From the NCBI RefSeq assembly GCF_006516955.1, contig NZ_VHLG01000001.1, positions 124,001 to 188,000 on the forward strand: a stretch of 64,000 bases of DNA. The letters run 5' to 3'. Of the stretch, positions 30,248 through 37,625 are shown piece after piece (positions within the stretch are counted from its first letter, which is position 1; every line of letters begins with the position of its first letter). Made by a program: the position numbers and the translations under genes. The notes beneath the pieces were generated by a model. The model was not told the origin of the DNA. It worked only from the letters and a program-made list of their open reading frames with translations, and made no database searches. This DNA is from Martelella alba (GTDB taxonomy: Bacteria; Pseudomonadota; Alphaproteobacteria; Rhizobiales; Rhizobiaceae).

Positions 30248-30378
30248 CACGCAGACCGATCACGCCAAATTCCGCCTCCATCCAGCCCGACGGTTCCGCC
30301 GCCGGGCTGGATACTGCCCTCAACACCGGAGACGCCGCTGGCGCCGGTGGAGATCAAGCGCTCCGGAAATTGCACTGA
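30097..30378 (+). pseudogene. Remnant open frame, possibly the C-terminal end of the interrupted relaxase
   Basis: In the frame starting CCA at 30097 there is no start codon but a long natural-looking Pro/Ala/Gly-rich sequence (RIEAVPLSPANAAGLAGPAD, then SASIQPDGSAAGLDTALNTG) ending ALRKLH and a stop at 30376. It sits on the same strand and in the order expected for the end of the relaxase gene whose beginning is at 19121, with the cargo between. Assignment to the relaxase is inference; it could be the end of another lost backbone gene. Confidence 0.35.
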
Positions 30379-30418
30379 CCGGGGCGCGTCTTTCGAAACG
30401 ATCGGGGTGGATGAGGCG

Positions 30419-31096
30419 ATGAAGCTTGTTTCTTTGAATGGCGCTCCTTTCCATGAAGGTACCAAGGCAATGCTCCAGGCAACGAAGGCGAAGGCGGTCC
30501 TGACCGTTTTCGAGGGGCCGACCGTCCCGGCGATCGTTCGGGCGAACTACATGATCATGGCCGAGGCGGCGCTGGCGCGGCACCCGGCACTCCTGAAGCG
30601 GATCGATCCGGTCGCGGTCTTCGGCAAAGGAACGATCGTGGCGCTGGCGACCGTTGGCGATCATCTTGAACTCGGCATGTATGCCCTGCGCGGCAGCGAC
30701 GATGCGGGGTCCCTTCTCTTTTGCAAGGGCTCTGTTTCCTGGGAGCGGGTGAGAGGCGTTGTCCCGGCTTTGATCGCAGCGATCTTCATGGCGGATATGG
30801 CCCGATCGGGAGCCTTCGCCTCGGGTCAGGCGATTGCACGGATACTGCCGTATGACGGGGTCAATATTGGCTCCAGCCTCAACTTTGCCCGCGCCGGCTT
30901 TTACCCGGCCCGGTCCTATTCGGAACGGATCGAGCTTTCCCAAATCCACCGCGCGGTGAAGGGATCGGCGGAGGAACGTCCGGACGGGCTTTATGTCCGG
31001 GCGCTGGAAATGCGCGGCAAGGCCGGGGACATCAAGCGTCGCTCCCGGGAAAACCTCGCCGGCTGGCAGTTGCGCTTTGGTGCGGTGCGCCGATAG
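30419..31096 (+). CDS. Hypothetical protein of the mobilizable element
   Basis: A 225-residue protein with high-GC backbone composition (start MKLVSLNGAPFHEGTKAMLQ). It contains a central hydrophobic stretch (VVPALIAAIFMADMARSGAF) and a basic C-terminus. No family recognised. ATG at 30419 with GATGAGG just upstream is chosen; a GTG at 30347 would extend it over the remnant frame before it. It is followed by about 175 bases and then a run of mobile-element genes on the same strand. Confidence 0.6.
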   Translation: MKLVSLNGAPFHEGTKAMLQATKAKAVLTVFEGPTVPAIVRANYMIMAEAALARHPALLKRIDPVAVFGKGTIVALATVGDHLELGMYALRGSDDAGSLLFCKGSVSWERVRGVVPALIAAIFMADMARSGAFASGQAIARILPYDGVNIGSSLNFARAGFYPARSYSERIELSQIHRAVKGSAEERPDGLYVRALEMRGKAGDIKRRSRENLAGWQLRFGAVRR

Positions 31097-31271
31097 CTGA
31101 AAACGATATTCGGGATCAGGCCGCCGGGAATGGCGGCCTGATCCCGTTTGTCCGATTTCTGCGAAACGCCCCTCCTCCGAAGCAGCCCACAATCCGCCCA
31201 AACCCGGCCCGCTTGGTGTCCTCCGTCCCGCTATTCATCGCACATCACCTTAACCAACAAGGAGACGTGCG

Positions 31272-32504
31272 ATGCCGAATGTCCCTCTTGCCCGCCCCGA
31301 CCGGCTGACGAAGCCGGAGCGCCGGCCTTATCTGAGCGTGATCCTCACCCTTCTGCCGTTGATATCCTCGGTGATGCTGTGGGTGGCGCTCAACAATCTC
31401 GGCATGACCGGTGAAGGCGTGCCGGGCTTTATCAAGACCCTGCTCCTGCCGGTCGCCGCCTATATGGTCAGCTACGCCACCTACCGCATGGCGATCGAGA
31501 AATCCGCCACGCTGGTTTCGGTCGGTTTTAATGCGGCGGCCTTTGTCGGGCTGATTTCGATTTTGATCGTCGGCGCCGGAATGTTCATGGCCACCATGCC
31601 GGGTCTGATCATCCGGCAGGTCGAGGAACGCCGCCTGCAGGCCTATGTGAGCGAGACGGAACATTATGTCAATGTCCGCAGCGCGGCGGCGGCGCAATCG
31701 GGACGGCTGGTGCCGGTCGTAACAGCGATTGCCGCCGATCTCGCAGCCAATGCGGCCTGCGAGAAGCAGAGCTCCTGCGTGTCTCTCAGCGGCGGCGGCG
31801 GTTATGGCCCGGCGGCACGAACCCTTGATACGCTCGCGGCGCGTGCGGCTTCGGTCCGCGATGCGATTGCGGGCGGGCTTCAGCAGCGTGACAACGGTCA
31901 GGCGGCGCTGGCTGCACAGATGGCACAGATGGAAACCGTGCTGGCCGATGAAGGCACCGATATCTGGAAGCGGCGCACGGCCTTGCGCAAGCGCGATGGC
32001 GAGATCGACCCGCTGTTGAGCGGACTGGACGAGGCCGTTCCTGCATCGACGCTTGCCGCCTATGCCGGGGAATTGCGCGGCGGCGTCACTCTTCCGGGAC
32101 AGCCGGTTGCGACGAAGCGGATCGAAGCCCTGCTTGCCGGCTATGCCGGCAATATCGAGGCGGTTCTCGGTGACATCGGGGCAGATTCGGTCACCCGGCC
32201 CGTCTTTCCGGCCCGCTCCGGGGCGATCCAGACCTTTGCCTATATCGGGGACTTCGCGCCGGTTGCCGTTCTGACCTTTGCCGTCGAGCTGCTCTTCCCG
32301 CTGACCTTGTGGGCCTATACGGTGATGTCGCTGATCTGGGCCCGCCATCAGGACAATCCTGAAGCGCCCGCACCGCGCGACAGCCCCTTCGAGGACCTGA
32401 CCAACCTCAGGGCGATCGCGATCCCGAAACAGGACCCGCCGCGTCCGGCGGCGACGACGGCGCGGCGCAAGCCGGGGCCACGCCGGCGGCAGGCCGAAGA
32501 CTGA
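31272..32504 (+). CDS. Membrane protein of the mobilizable element
   Basis: The 410-residue protein has three hydrophobic segments in the first 110 residues (VILTLLPLISSVMLWVAL, LLLPVAAYMVSYATYRMAI, AAFVGLISILIVGAGMFMA), a long extracytoplasmic-looking helical region with two cysteines (NAACEKQSSCVSL), and one more membrane helix near 330 (VAVLTFAVELLFPLTLWAYT), then a basic tail. AAGGAG stands 7 bases before the ATG. No family recognised; a role in coupling to a host transfer channel is possible. It is followed by a hairpin terminator at 32512. Confidence 0.65.
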   Translation: MPNVPLARPDRLTKPERRPYLSVILTLLPLISSVMLWVALNNLGMTGEGVPGFIKTLLLPVAAYMVSYATYRMAIEKSATLVSVGFNAAAFVGLISILIVGAGMFMATMPGLIIRQVEERRLQAYVSETEHYVNVRSAAAAQSGRLVPVVTAIAADLAANAACEKQSSCVSLSGGGGYGPAARTLDTLAARAASVRDAIAGGLQQRDNGQAALAAQMAQMETVLADEGTDIWKRRTALRKRDGEIDPLLSGLDEAVPASTLAAYAGELRGGVTLPGQPVATKRIEALLAGYAGNIEAVLGDIGADSVTRPVFPARSGAIQTFAYIGDFAPVAVLTFAVELLFPLTLWAYTVMSLIWARHQDNPEAPAPRDSPFEDLTNLRAIAIPKQDPPRPAATTARRKPGPRRRQAED

Positions 32505-32511
32505 GGACCGG

Positions 32512-32540
32512 GGGGGAGCGCAGGCTCCCCCTCTTCTTTT
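32512..32540 (+). terminator. Terminator after the 31272-32504 gene
   Basis: GGGGGAGC (32512-32519) pairs with GCTCCCCC (32524-32531) around a GCAG loop, followed by a T-rich run (TCTTCTTTT). Confidence 0.75.
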
Positions 32541-32672
32541 GCCCTGATCCATATCGCCCTTTCCGAACAATCCGCCCGAACCTGGCCCGCATGGTCCGCG
32601 CCGAAGGTCTAGCCATGGGATGCCGCAGCGATGCGGCGTCCCATTGTCCATGAACCGATACGGAGTTCGTCC

Positions 32673-33215
32673 ATGCCCATCGATATCAGCACCTTGCCCA
32701 TATCCGGCCGGGTTATCGTCGCCGGCCTCGTCTGGGCCGGCGTTTCGGCCTTCGCGCTCGGACCCTTGCTTGCCGAACGCACCGCAGAGAAAATCGGCTG
32801 GCAGGAGGATTGCCAGCACCAGGTCGTTGCGGCGATTGCGGCACGGCAGCCCGAACCTGAGGCTGGCCCCTCTTTCGGCTGCGATCAGGTCTTCGGGAGC
32901 CTGCCGCCCGAATACCGCCAGCTCATGGACATGTTCGGCGCGGGCATGGCCTGCGACGCGCTCGATCAGGCGAATGCCCAGAAAGAGCGGCTTCTGGAAC
33001 TGCGCCGCCAGCATCTGGAAAACGTCGCCCATGAGGCCGGCTCCAAATGTTCCTGCGCCGTTACCTCTTTCGCCATGACCAAGCGATGGGACCTGGCGCT
33101 GGCGGCGGGCAGCGCTCGTCTTCTGGTTCCGGCATCCGTCTCGAACATGCACGCCTCGCTGCTGGAGGCGCTCACAAGCCCTGCCTGCGCCAACCTTGCC
33201 AAAGCGGAGGACTGA
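32673..33215 (+). CDS. Exported or membrane-anchored hypothetical protein
   Basis: The 180-residue product has one N-terminal hydrophobic segment (VIVAGLVWAGVSAFALGPLL) and then a soluble part with six or so cysteines spaced as possible disulfide pairs (EDCQHQ, FGCDQVFG, GMACDALD, KCSCAV). It is probably anchored in the membrane with a periplasmic domain. ATG at 32673 has a CGGAG site. First gene of a tightly packed set (next gene 3 bases on). No family recognised. Confidence 0.65.
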   Translation: MPIDISTLPISGRVIVAGLVWAGVSAFALGPLLAERTAEKIGWQEDCQHQVVAAIAARQPEPEAGPSFGCDQVFGSLPPEYRQLMDMFGAGMACDALDQANAQKERLLELRRQHLENVAHEAGSKCSCAVTSFAMTKRWDLALAAGSARLLVPASVSNMHASLLEALTSPACANLAKAED

Positions 33216-33218
33216 GCG

Positions 33219-33593
33219 ATGATCTTCGGTTCTCTCTCCATTGACGGCGGCGTCATTCACACGCATCGGGACAGCTATCTGATCAAGGGTCTCAGCGTGA
33301 TCTCGGTCCGCCGGCCCTTCCTGCCGACAGGGCTTTTGATTGCCGCCAGCATCGGCGGCTTCGGGCTTGCCTATGGCGATCTTCTGCATCCTGGCGAACG
33401 CATCATCATCGCCTTGATCGCGCTTGCAGCCCTTGGCGGCGGTTGGACGCTCGGACAATTGCAGCTCCTCAGCCGTGATCTGCGCGGTTCGGAATTGTCG
33501 GGCGCAATCTATGGCTCCTATGGCCACCTGAACCGCCTGCGCCGGCAGATCGTCGCGGCCAAACACGGCGACAGACCGGAGGGCGCGGCATGA
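33219..33593 (+). CDS. Small membrane protein of the mobilizable element
   Basis: A 124-residue protein starts with a short beta-rich segment (MIFGSLSIDGGVIHTHRD, YLIKGLSVISVRR) and has two membrane helices (TGLLIAASIGGFGLAYG and IIIALIALAALGGGWTLG). The N-terminal part resembles small DUF6232-like membrane proteins. It overlaps the next gene by 4 bases, so the set 32673-35600 is one operon. Confidence 0.65.
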   Translation: MIFGSLSIDGGVIHTHRDSYLIKGLSVISVRRPFLPTGLLIAASIGGFGLAYGDLLHPGERIIIALIALAALGGGWTLGQLQLLSRDLRGSELSGAIYGSYGHLNRLRRQIVAAKHGDRPEGAA

Positions 33594-33898
33594 GCAACCA
33601 CCGCCCCGGTCTTCGCGACATTGTCGGGATCAATCTCAAGATTGTCGGCGGCCTCGGCCTTGCCGTTCTCGCCCGCTGGATGTGGGCGCATGCCTCGGTC
33701 CTCTGGTGGGGGCGCTGGCCGCTCTCGATCCTGTTCGGCCTTGGCGCACTGACCGCTTTCGCCGACGCCATCGGCGCGGTCAAGGCCCTCGTCCATCACG
33801 ATCTTGAGCAGCGCTCCTTCCGCCGCAAGGGCGTCGCTCCCCGATCCGACCGTCTCGTCTCCCCGGACACCCTGCGCAAGAAAGGCCTGATCAAATGA
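33590..33898 (+). CDS. Small membrane protein preceding the coupling ATPase
   Basis: A 102-residue protein with two hydrophobic segments (NLKIVGGLGLAVLARWMW and WPLSILFGLGALTAFAD) and a basic C-terminus. Its stop overlaps the start of the coupling ATPase by 4 bases. Because the ATPase lacks its own membrane anchor, this protein may supply it; that is inference from topology and coupling. Confidence 0.65.
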   Translation: MSNHRPGLRDIVGINLKIVGGLGLAVLARWMWAHASVLWWGRWPLSILFGLGALTAFADAIGAVKALVHHDLEQRSFRRKGVAPRSDRLVSPDTLRKKGLIK

Positions 33899-35340
33899 GC
33901 TGGTCCTTCGGAAAAACAAAGGGGCTCCGGTTCGCCATGCCGGCGTCGGCGGTTCGCATGCCGGTCGATCCCGGCGGACGGCGGCTTCTCGGGCTCACCT
34001 TCGACGGCGAGCCGATCTGGGCACCCAGAGGGCATTCGTTGCTGCTGTCAGCCAATGGCGGGCACAAAACGACATCTGGCGCAATGGTCTGGCTCTATTC
34101 GGTGCTGTCTTCCGCGAACCGTCCTGCCCTTCTGGCGCTCGACAGCAAGGACGCCGAGATGGCCGCTCAGGCCGCCCCGATGATCGCCGAGATGGGCCTT
34201 CCGGTCGCCATCATCGACGATATGGGCGTGCTTGGCGACGACAATCCCTATCGGGTTTGCCTCAATCCGCTGGGCGGGGTGGTGTCGACCTATCAGCACA
34301 ATCCCGAAAACCTGGTCTTTTCTTCGGAGAATGCCAACCATGCCCTGATCCCGGAACCGCCGGATGATGCGAAAAATCAATACTTCAGGGACAATCCCCG
34401 CACGCTGATCGAGTTCGCGACCTATGCCCTGCTGAAGCGCAATCCGCGCCTTGCAACGCCGGGCGGCGTCTGGGGTCTGATCGCAAATCCGGTGATGCTC
34501 CTGAAGATCGCTGCCGTCGAGGCCGATGAAGGCGATGCCATGCTGAAGGCGCTCGCCATGGACGTGATCGACATGTCCGGTCATGAGCATTGGCCGCAGC
34601 ATCGCTCCGCAGCCCTGAAGGCACTCCGCATCTTTGCCGCCGGATCACGGCTCTATTCCGCCGGGCTTGAGGCCGATACCACCCATGCCGAGCTGATCCG
34701 CAAGCGGGCGGTGATCTTTCTTGTCGGTCCTCAGGCCTTCATGAACCGCCTCGGCTCGTTTTATGCGCTTCACATCATGGCCTTCAACGAGGCGCTTTAT
34801 GCCGGGGCCGGTCCGCTGACAATGATCGGCGACGAGTTCACCAATGCGCCGTTGAAGTCACTGGTCGAATCCCTGACGACCTTACGCGCTTACGGCGGCG
34901 AGCTTCTGATGATCGCCCAGAGCCGCTCCGAGATCGAACGGCGGTTTGGCCGGCTCGAAACCGAGACAATCGAAGAAAATGCCATTACAAAACAATGGTT
35001 TGGGCTCAGCTCCTTTACTGAGGCCGAGCGCGTTTCGAAGGCCATGGGCGAGGAAATAACGGTCTCGTCGAGCCTCGGCTCCACCACCGGCGATCTGCGG
35101 CTGCAAACCACGTGGCAGACAGGTAAGGCGCTGGTGATGACGCCGTCCGAACTGATGGCGATGCCGTCCGACCGGCAGCTCATCCACATCAAGGGTATCG
35201 GCTTCATCCTCGCGCTGAAGATCGGGATGCAGAACATCGCCCCCTATTGCCACCGGATCGGCGCCAATCCGCTCGAGGGCGGCGTCCTGCCGGCCGATCC
35301 CATCATCACACTCAAAACGCCAACACCGGAGACGGAATAA
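33895..35340 (+). CDS. VirD4/TraG-like type IV coupling ATPase
   Basis: Coupling proteins deliver the relaxase-DNA complex to a type IV secretion channel. The 481-residue protein has a Walker A (SANGGHKTTSGAM) near residue 52, Walker B (LTMIGDEFTNAPL) near 308, and the sensor-like LLMIAQSRSEIE, as in VirD4/TraG. Unlike canonical VirD4 it has no N-terminal transmembrane anchor; two small membrane proteins are encoded directly upstream with 4-base overlaps. With mobC and the relaxase fragment it defines the element as mobilizable. No VirB genes are seen, so it would have used a helper channel. Confidence 0.85.
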   Translation: MSWSFGKTKGLRFAMPASAVRMPVDPGGRRLLGLTFDGEPIWAPRGHSLLLSANGGHKTTSGAMVWLYSVLSSANRPALLALDSKDAEMAAQAAPMIAEMGLPVAIIDDMGVLGDDNPYRVCLNPLGGVVSTYQHNPENLVFSSENANHALIPEPPDDAKNQYFRDNPRTLIEFATYALLKRNPRLATPGGVWGLIANPVMLLKIAAVEADEGDAMLKALAMDVIDMSGHEHWPQHRSAALKALRIFAAGSRLYSAGLEADTTHAELIRKRAVIFLVGPQAFMNRLGSFYALHIMAFNEALYAGAGPLTMIGDEFTNAPLKSLVESLTTLRAYGGELLMIAQSRSEIERRFGRLETETIEENAITKQWFGLSSFTEAERVSKAMGEEITVSSSLGSTTGDLRLQTTWQTGKALVMTPSELMAMPSDRQLIHIKGIGFILALKIGMQNIAPYCHRIGANPLEGGVLPADPIITLKTPTPETE

Positions 35341-35600
35341 TGACCATCTTTCGCTATCTCGCATTGCTGGCATGGATCGCCGTGCCTCTCGCCGCCTGGG
35401 GTGTCTATGCCAGCAAAGGCCTGCCGCATGTCATCGTCGAATACACCTTCCTCGACAATGGCCATCCTTACGACCTGGCGGTGGAGCGGCATTATCTGAC
35501 CTGCACCTTTTGGGGGCCTTACGGCACCTTCCATGTCGATGCCGAACAGGGCAAATGCGCCTGGGTCCGGTTCTTCAGGCAGAGGCGGGCGGGTAAATGA
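35340..35600 (+). CDS. Small exported hypothetical protein
   Basis: The 86-residue protein begins with a hydrophobic segment (LALLAWIAVPLAAWGVYA), a likely signal or anchor, and then a short domain with two cysteines (YLTCTFWGPYGTF, QGKCAWVRFF). Its ATG overlaps the ATPase stop (TAATG). The 3' 80 bases overlap, in opposite orientation, the gene at 35519-35860. Confidence 0.6.
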   Translation: MTIFRYLALLAWIAVPLAAWGVYASKGLPHVIVEYTFLDNGHPYDLAVERHYLTCTFWGPYGTFHVDAEQGKCAWVRFFRQRRAGK

Positions 35601-35860
35601 ACCGAGCGAAGATAGGGCGCGTCGACCGGCTCGGGGATGCGGTGCTTGAGGGCGAACATCTGCGTCAGCTCGATACGCGCGAGCGTCTTCAGCCCTTTGA
35701 GGACAAGCGCCTGGGACACCGTGCCGCTGGCGATCAGATCGTCACAATGCGCCCGGTCCTGCAACGTCAGGCAGTAAGGTTCCACAGCCTCCCAGAAATC
35801 AACGTAGTCAAGAGGCGCCAGCCACGCCACCACATCCTGAATATCCTCGAACACGACCAT
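35519..35860 (-). CDS. Hypothetical protein, antisense to the neighbouring operon end
   Basis: The 113-residue product has a natural-looking N-terminal 85 residues (VFEDIQDVVAWLAPLDYVDF, CDDLIASGTVSQALVLKGLK). No family recognised. It is the only minus-strand gene in this part of the element and overlaps the end of the preceding plus-strand gene by about 80 bases, so its last residues may not be constrained. Confidence 0.45.
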   Translation of the reverse strand: MVVFEDIQDVVAWLAPLDYVDFWEAVEPYCLTLQDRAHCDDLIASGTVSQALVLKGLKTLARIELTQMFALKHRIPEPVDAPYLRSVHLPARLCLKNRTQAHLPCSASTWKVP

Positions 35861-35921
35861 AGCGACAGTTTAGCAAAAAGCGGATTCGCGACGCAAATCC
35901 GGCCAAAGAGGAGATGATCCG

Positions 35922-36401
35922 ATGCCATCGAACATTGCAGGCGAACTTGCCGCCACCTTCGACCTCGCCATTCGCCGCCATGAGGCGAAATCGCTGACGA
36001 CGGGAGAGGACTGGAAAGCCTTTGGCGAGATCGAAAACCGCTTCGAAACCGCCCGGACGGAAAGCGAGGCGCGTTATCGTGAGGAATACCGCACGCGCTT
36101 CGAGAAGGCGCGGCAGGACATCATCGACGAGAAGGCCAGTCCGGCGCACACGATCCGCACGCCCTTCGGGACCGACCGGTTCGACAAGGACATGATCGCC
36201 CGTCAGGCCCATCGAAGGGTCGAGCGGGACCACCAGGCCGAACTGGCCGCGATCGACGCCGCCGAAGGCGCGCGGATCGAGGCGCTGATGCGGGACGCCG
36301 AAGAGCGGCATGCCCTGAAGACCGTGGCGCGCGATGACTTTAACCGCAGCGCCGATCGCCGGTCCGGCCCGGATCGGCGCGGCCCCAGACGATCATACTG
36401 A
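35922..36401 (+). CDS. Hypothetical charged helical protein
   Basis: A 159-residue protein rich in Glu, Arg and Ala that should be mostly helical or coiled coil (AIRRHEAKSLTTGEDWKAF, YREEYRTRFEKARQDIIDE) with a basic Arg-rich tail. AAGAGGAG precedes the ATG. No family recognised; small charged proteins of this kind are common next to transfer genes. Confidence 0.6.
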   Translation: MPSNIAGELAATFDLAIRRHEAKSLTTGEDWKAFGEIENRFETARTESEARYREEYRTRFEKARQDIIDEKASPAHTIRTPFGTDRFDKDMIARQAHRRVERDHQAELAAIDAAEGARIEALMRDAEERHALKTVARDDFNRSADRRSGPDRRGPRRSY

Positions 36402-36436
36402 CATTCAACATAAGGATTGAGGAAAGGAAGCCGACC

Positions 36437-37039
36437 ATGAGCGATATCGAACCGAATCTCCGCGAAACCATCCGCAACAGCCCTGCCGGCAAGACCTTGA
36501 CGGAAAGCCAGTTCGACGAGGCCCTGATGATCACCGGCATCATCGACCGGGAAATCCACAAGAGCGGCGCCTTCCGCGAAAAGCTGACCGCTTATGCCGG
36601 GTCTTTTGCCCAGGGCCAGCCCTTCGACGCCCTGAAGGGCGAGGCGATGATCCGCGATATCTACAAGGCCCGCTATGGCGAGACGATGAACGCCGTGCGC
36701 GAAAAGCTGGTCGAACGCGAGGCGCAGGTCCATGACGCTCTTCGCCAGGACGCCCTGCCCGCAGCGCGCTCTATCCTCACCCGCATCCGGGAGGGCGAGA
36801 CCATGCCCTTCTACCGTGCCCATGACGATGCGGCGATCGCGCTTGCCGCGAAATGGAGCGTTACCGAGCAGTCCGCCAAGGTGGCGATGCACGAAACCTT
36901 CCGCGAGAACGAAGGCCGCGAACTCTACGAGGCCGGCAAGGAAGCGGAGAAAACCTATCATCAGTCCGCCCGCGACGCCGGGCGCGCCGAACGGAGCGCC
37001 GTTCCGGCGGAAAAGCGCCGGCTAACCCGTCAGCGATAG
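36437..37039 (+). CDS. Hypothetical helical protein
   Basis: A 200-residue, mostly helical and charged protein without membrane segments (NSPAGKTLTESQFDEALM, QVHDALRQDALPAARSIL). It follows the previous gene by 35 bases with GGAAAGGAAG ahead of the ATG. No family recognised. It ends about 135 bases before the next gene; that gap contains TTGACG at about 37094, a possible promoter for the recombinase operon. Confidence 0.6.
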   Translation: MSDIEPNLRETIRNSPAGKTLTESQFDEALMITGIIDREIHKSGAFREKLTAYAGSFAQGQPFDALKGEAMIRDIYKARYGETMNAVREKLVEREAQVHDALRQDALPAARSILTRIREGETMPFYRAHDDAAIALAAKWSVTEQSAKVAMHETFRENEGRELYEAGKEAEKTYHQSARDAGRAERSAVPAEKRRLTRQR

Positions 37040-37175
37040 GCGGATCATCCAAGCCCTTCTTTCCATAACGCATTGAATAAAAGGAATAAATTCCTTGACG
37101 AATGGACAGGATTCCCATTAGTGTTCTTCTTTTGTTCTTACCACAAAGGAGAACGTGAAACAAAACGGAGCCGAG

Positions 37176-37489
37176 ATGATGAGCCACACGCCGCAATCCC
37201 CAGACCATCCGCACCGGCCAGCAGATGACCGGCCGGTCTGGAAACCCTGTTCGCCGTCGTCCTCGGTTTTGTCGATCTCGGCTTCAGGCTCCATCCCCTG
37301 CAGCAATGCGACACCTTCCTGAAAACGGGCTTTGACGATGCCGCCTGTGGGCAGAATGACGAATTGCGTCGGATCATCGTGGAACAGATGGTAAACTCGA
37401 AAGAGATGCCGCCCGCCGCCGCGCCGGCCCGCCGCACCTCTTCAACCCACCCAAAAAAGGAGACGATCCAAGGAGGACACCATGACTGA
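37176..37489 (+). pseudogene. Small gene with a one-base frameshift
   Basis: Starting at ATG 37176 the first 22 codons read naturally (MMSHTPQSPDHPHRPADD), then near 37240 the natural frame shifts: after VW the next sensible sequence (ETLFAVVLGFVDLGFRL, then DELRRIIVEQMVNSKEMPP) is in a different frame and ends at 37489. Adding one G to the GG run there would restore about 104 residues. The restored end overlaps the next gene start at 37482. Either a real mutation or a sequencing error. Confidence 0.5.
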
Positions 37490-37625
37490 CGAAACCACCA
37501 AGACCGGGCCCTGTCCCGAAGACGACCTTATTGCCGCGATCAGGGCGGCGAAGGACCGTTACGACAAGGCCACGGGCAAGAAGGCCGATCCGCTGCTGAT
37601 CCTCGATGACGAGGAGCATGAATGA
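37482..37625 (+). CDS. Small protein upstream of the recombinase
   Basis: A 47-residue acidic protein (start MTDETTKTGPCPEDDLIAAI, end DEEHE) preceded by an excellent AAGGAGGA site. Its stop overlaps the recombinase ATG (ATGA), so translation is coupled. No family recognised; a small partner or regulator of the recombinase is possible. Confidence 0.65.
   Translation: MTDETTKTGPCPEDDLIAAIRAAKDRYDKATGKKADPLLILDDEEHE

Noticed and set aside
31245-33566. 773-residue open frame on the minus strand
   Set aside because: Antisense to several mobile-element genes with good ribosome binding sites; arginine- and glycine-rich with no recognisable domain.
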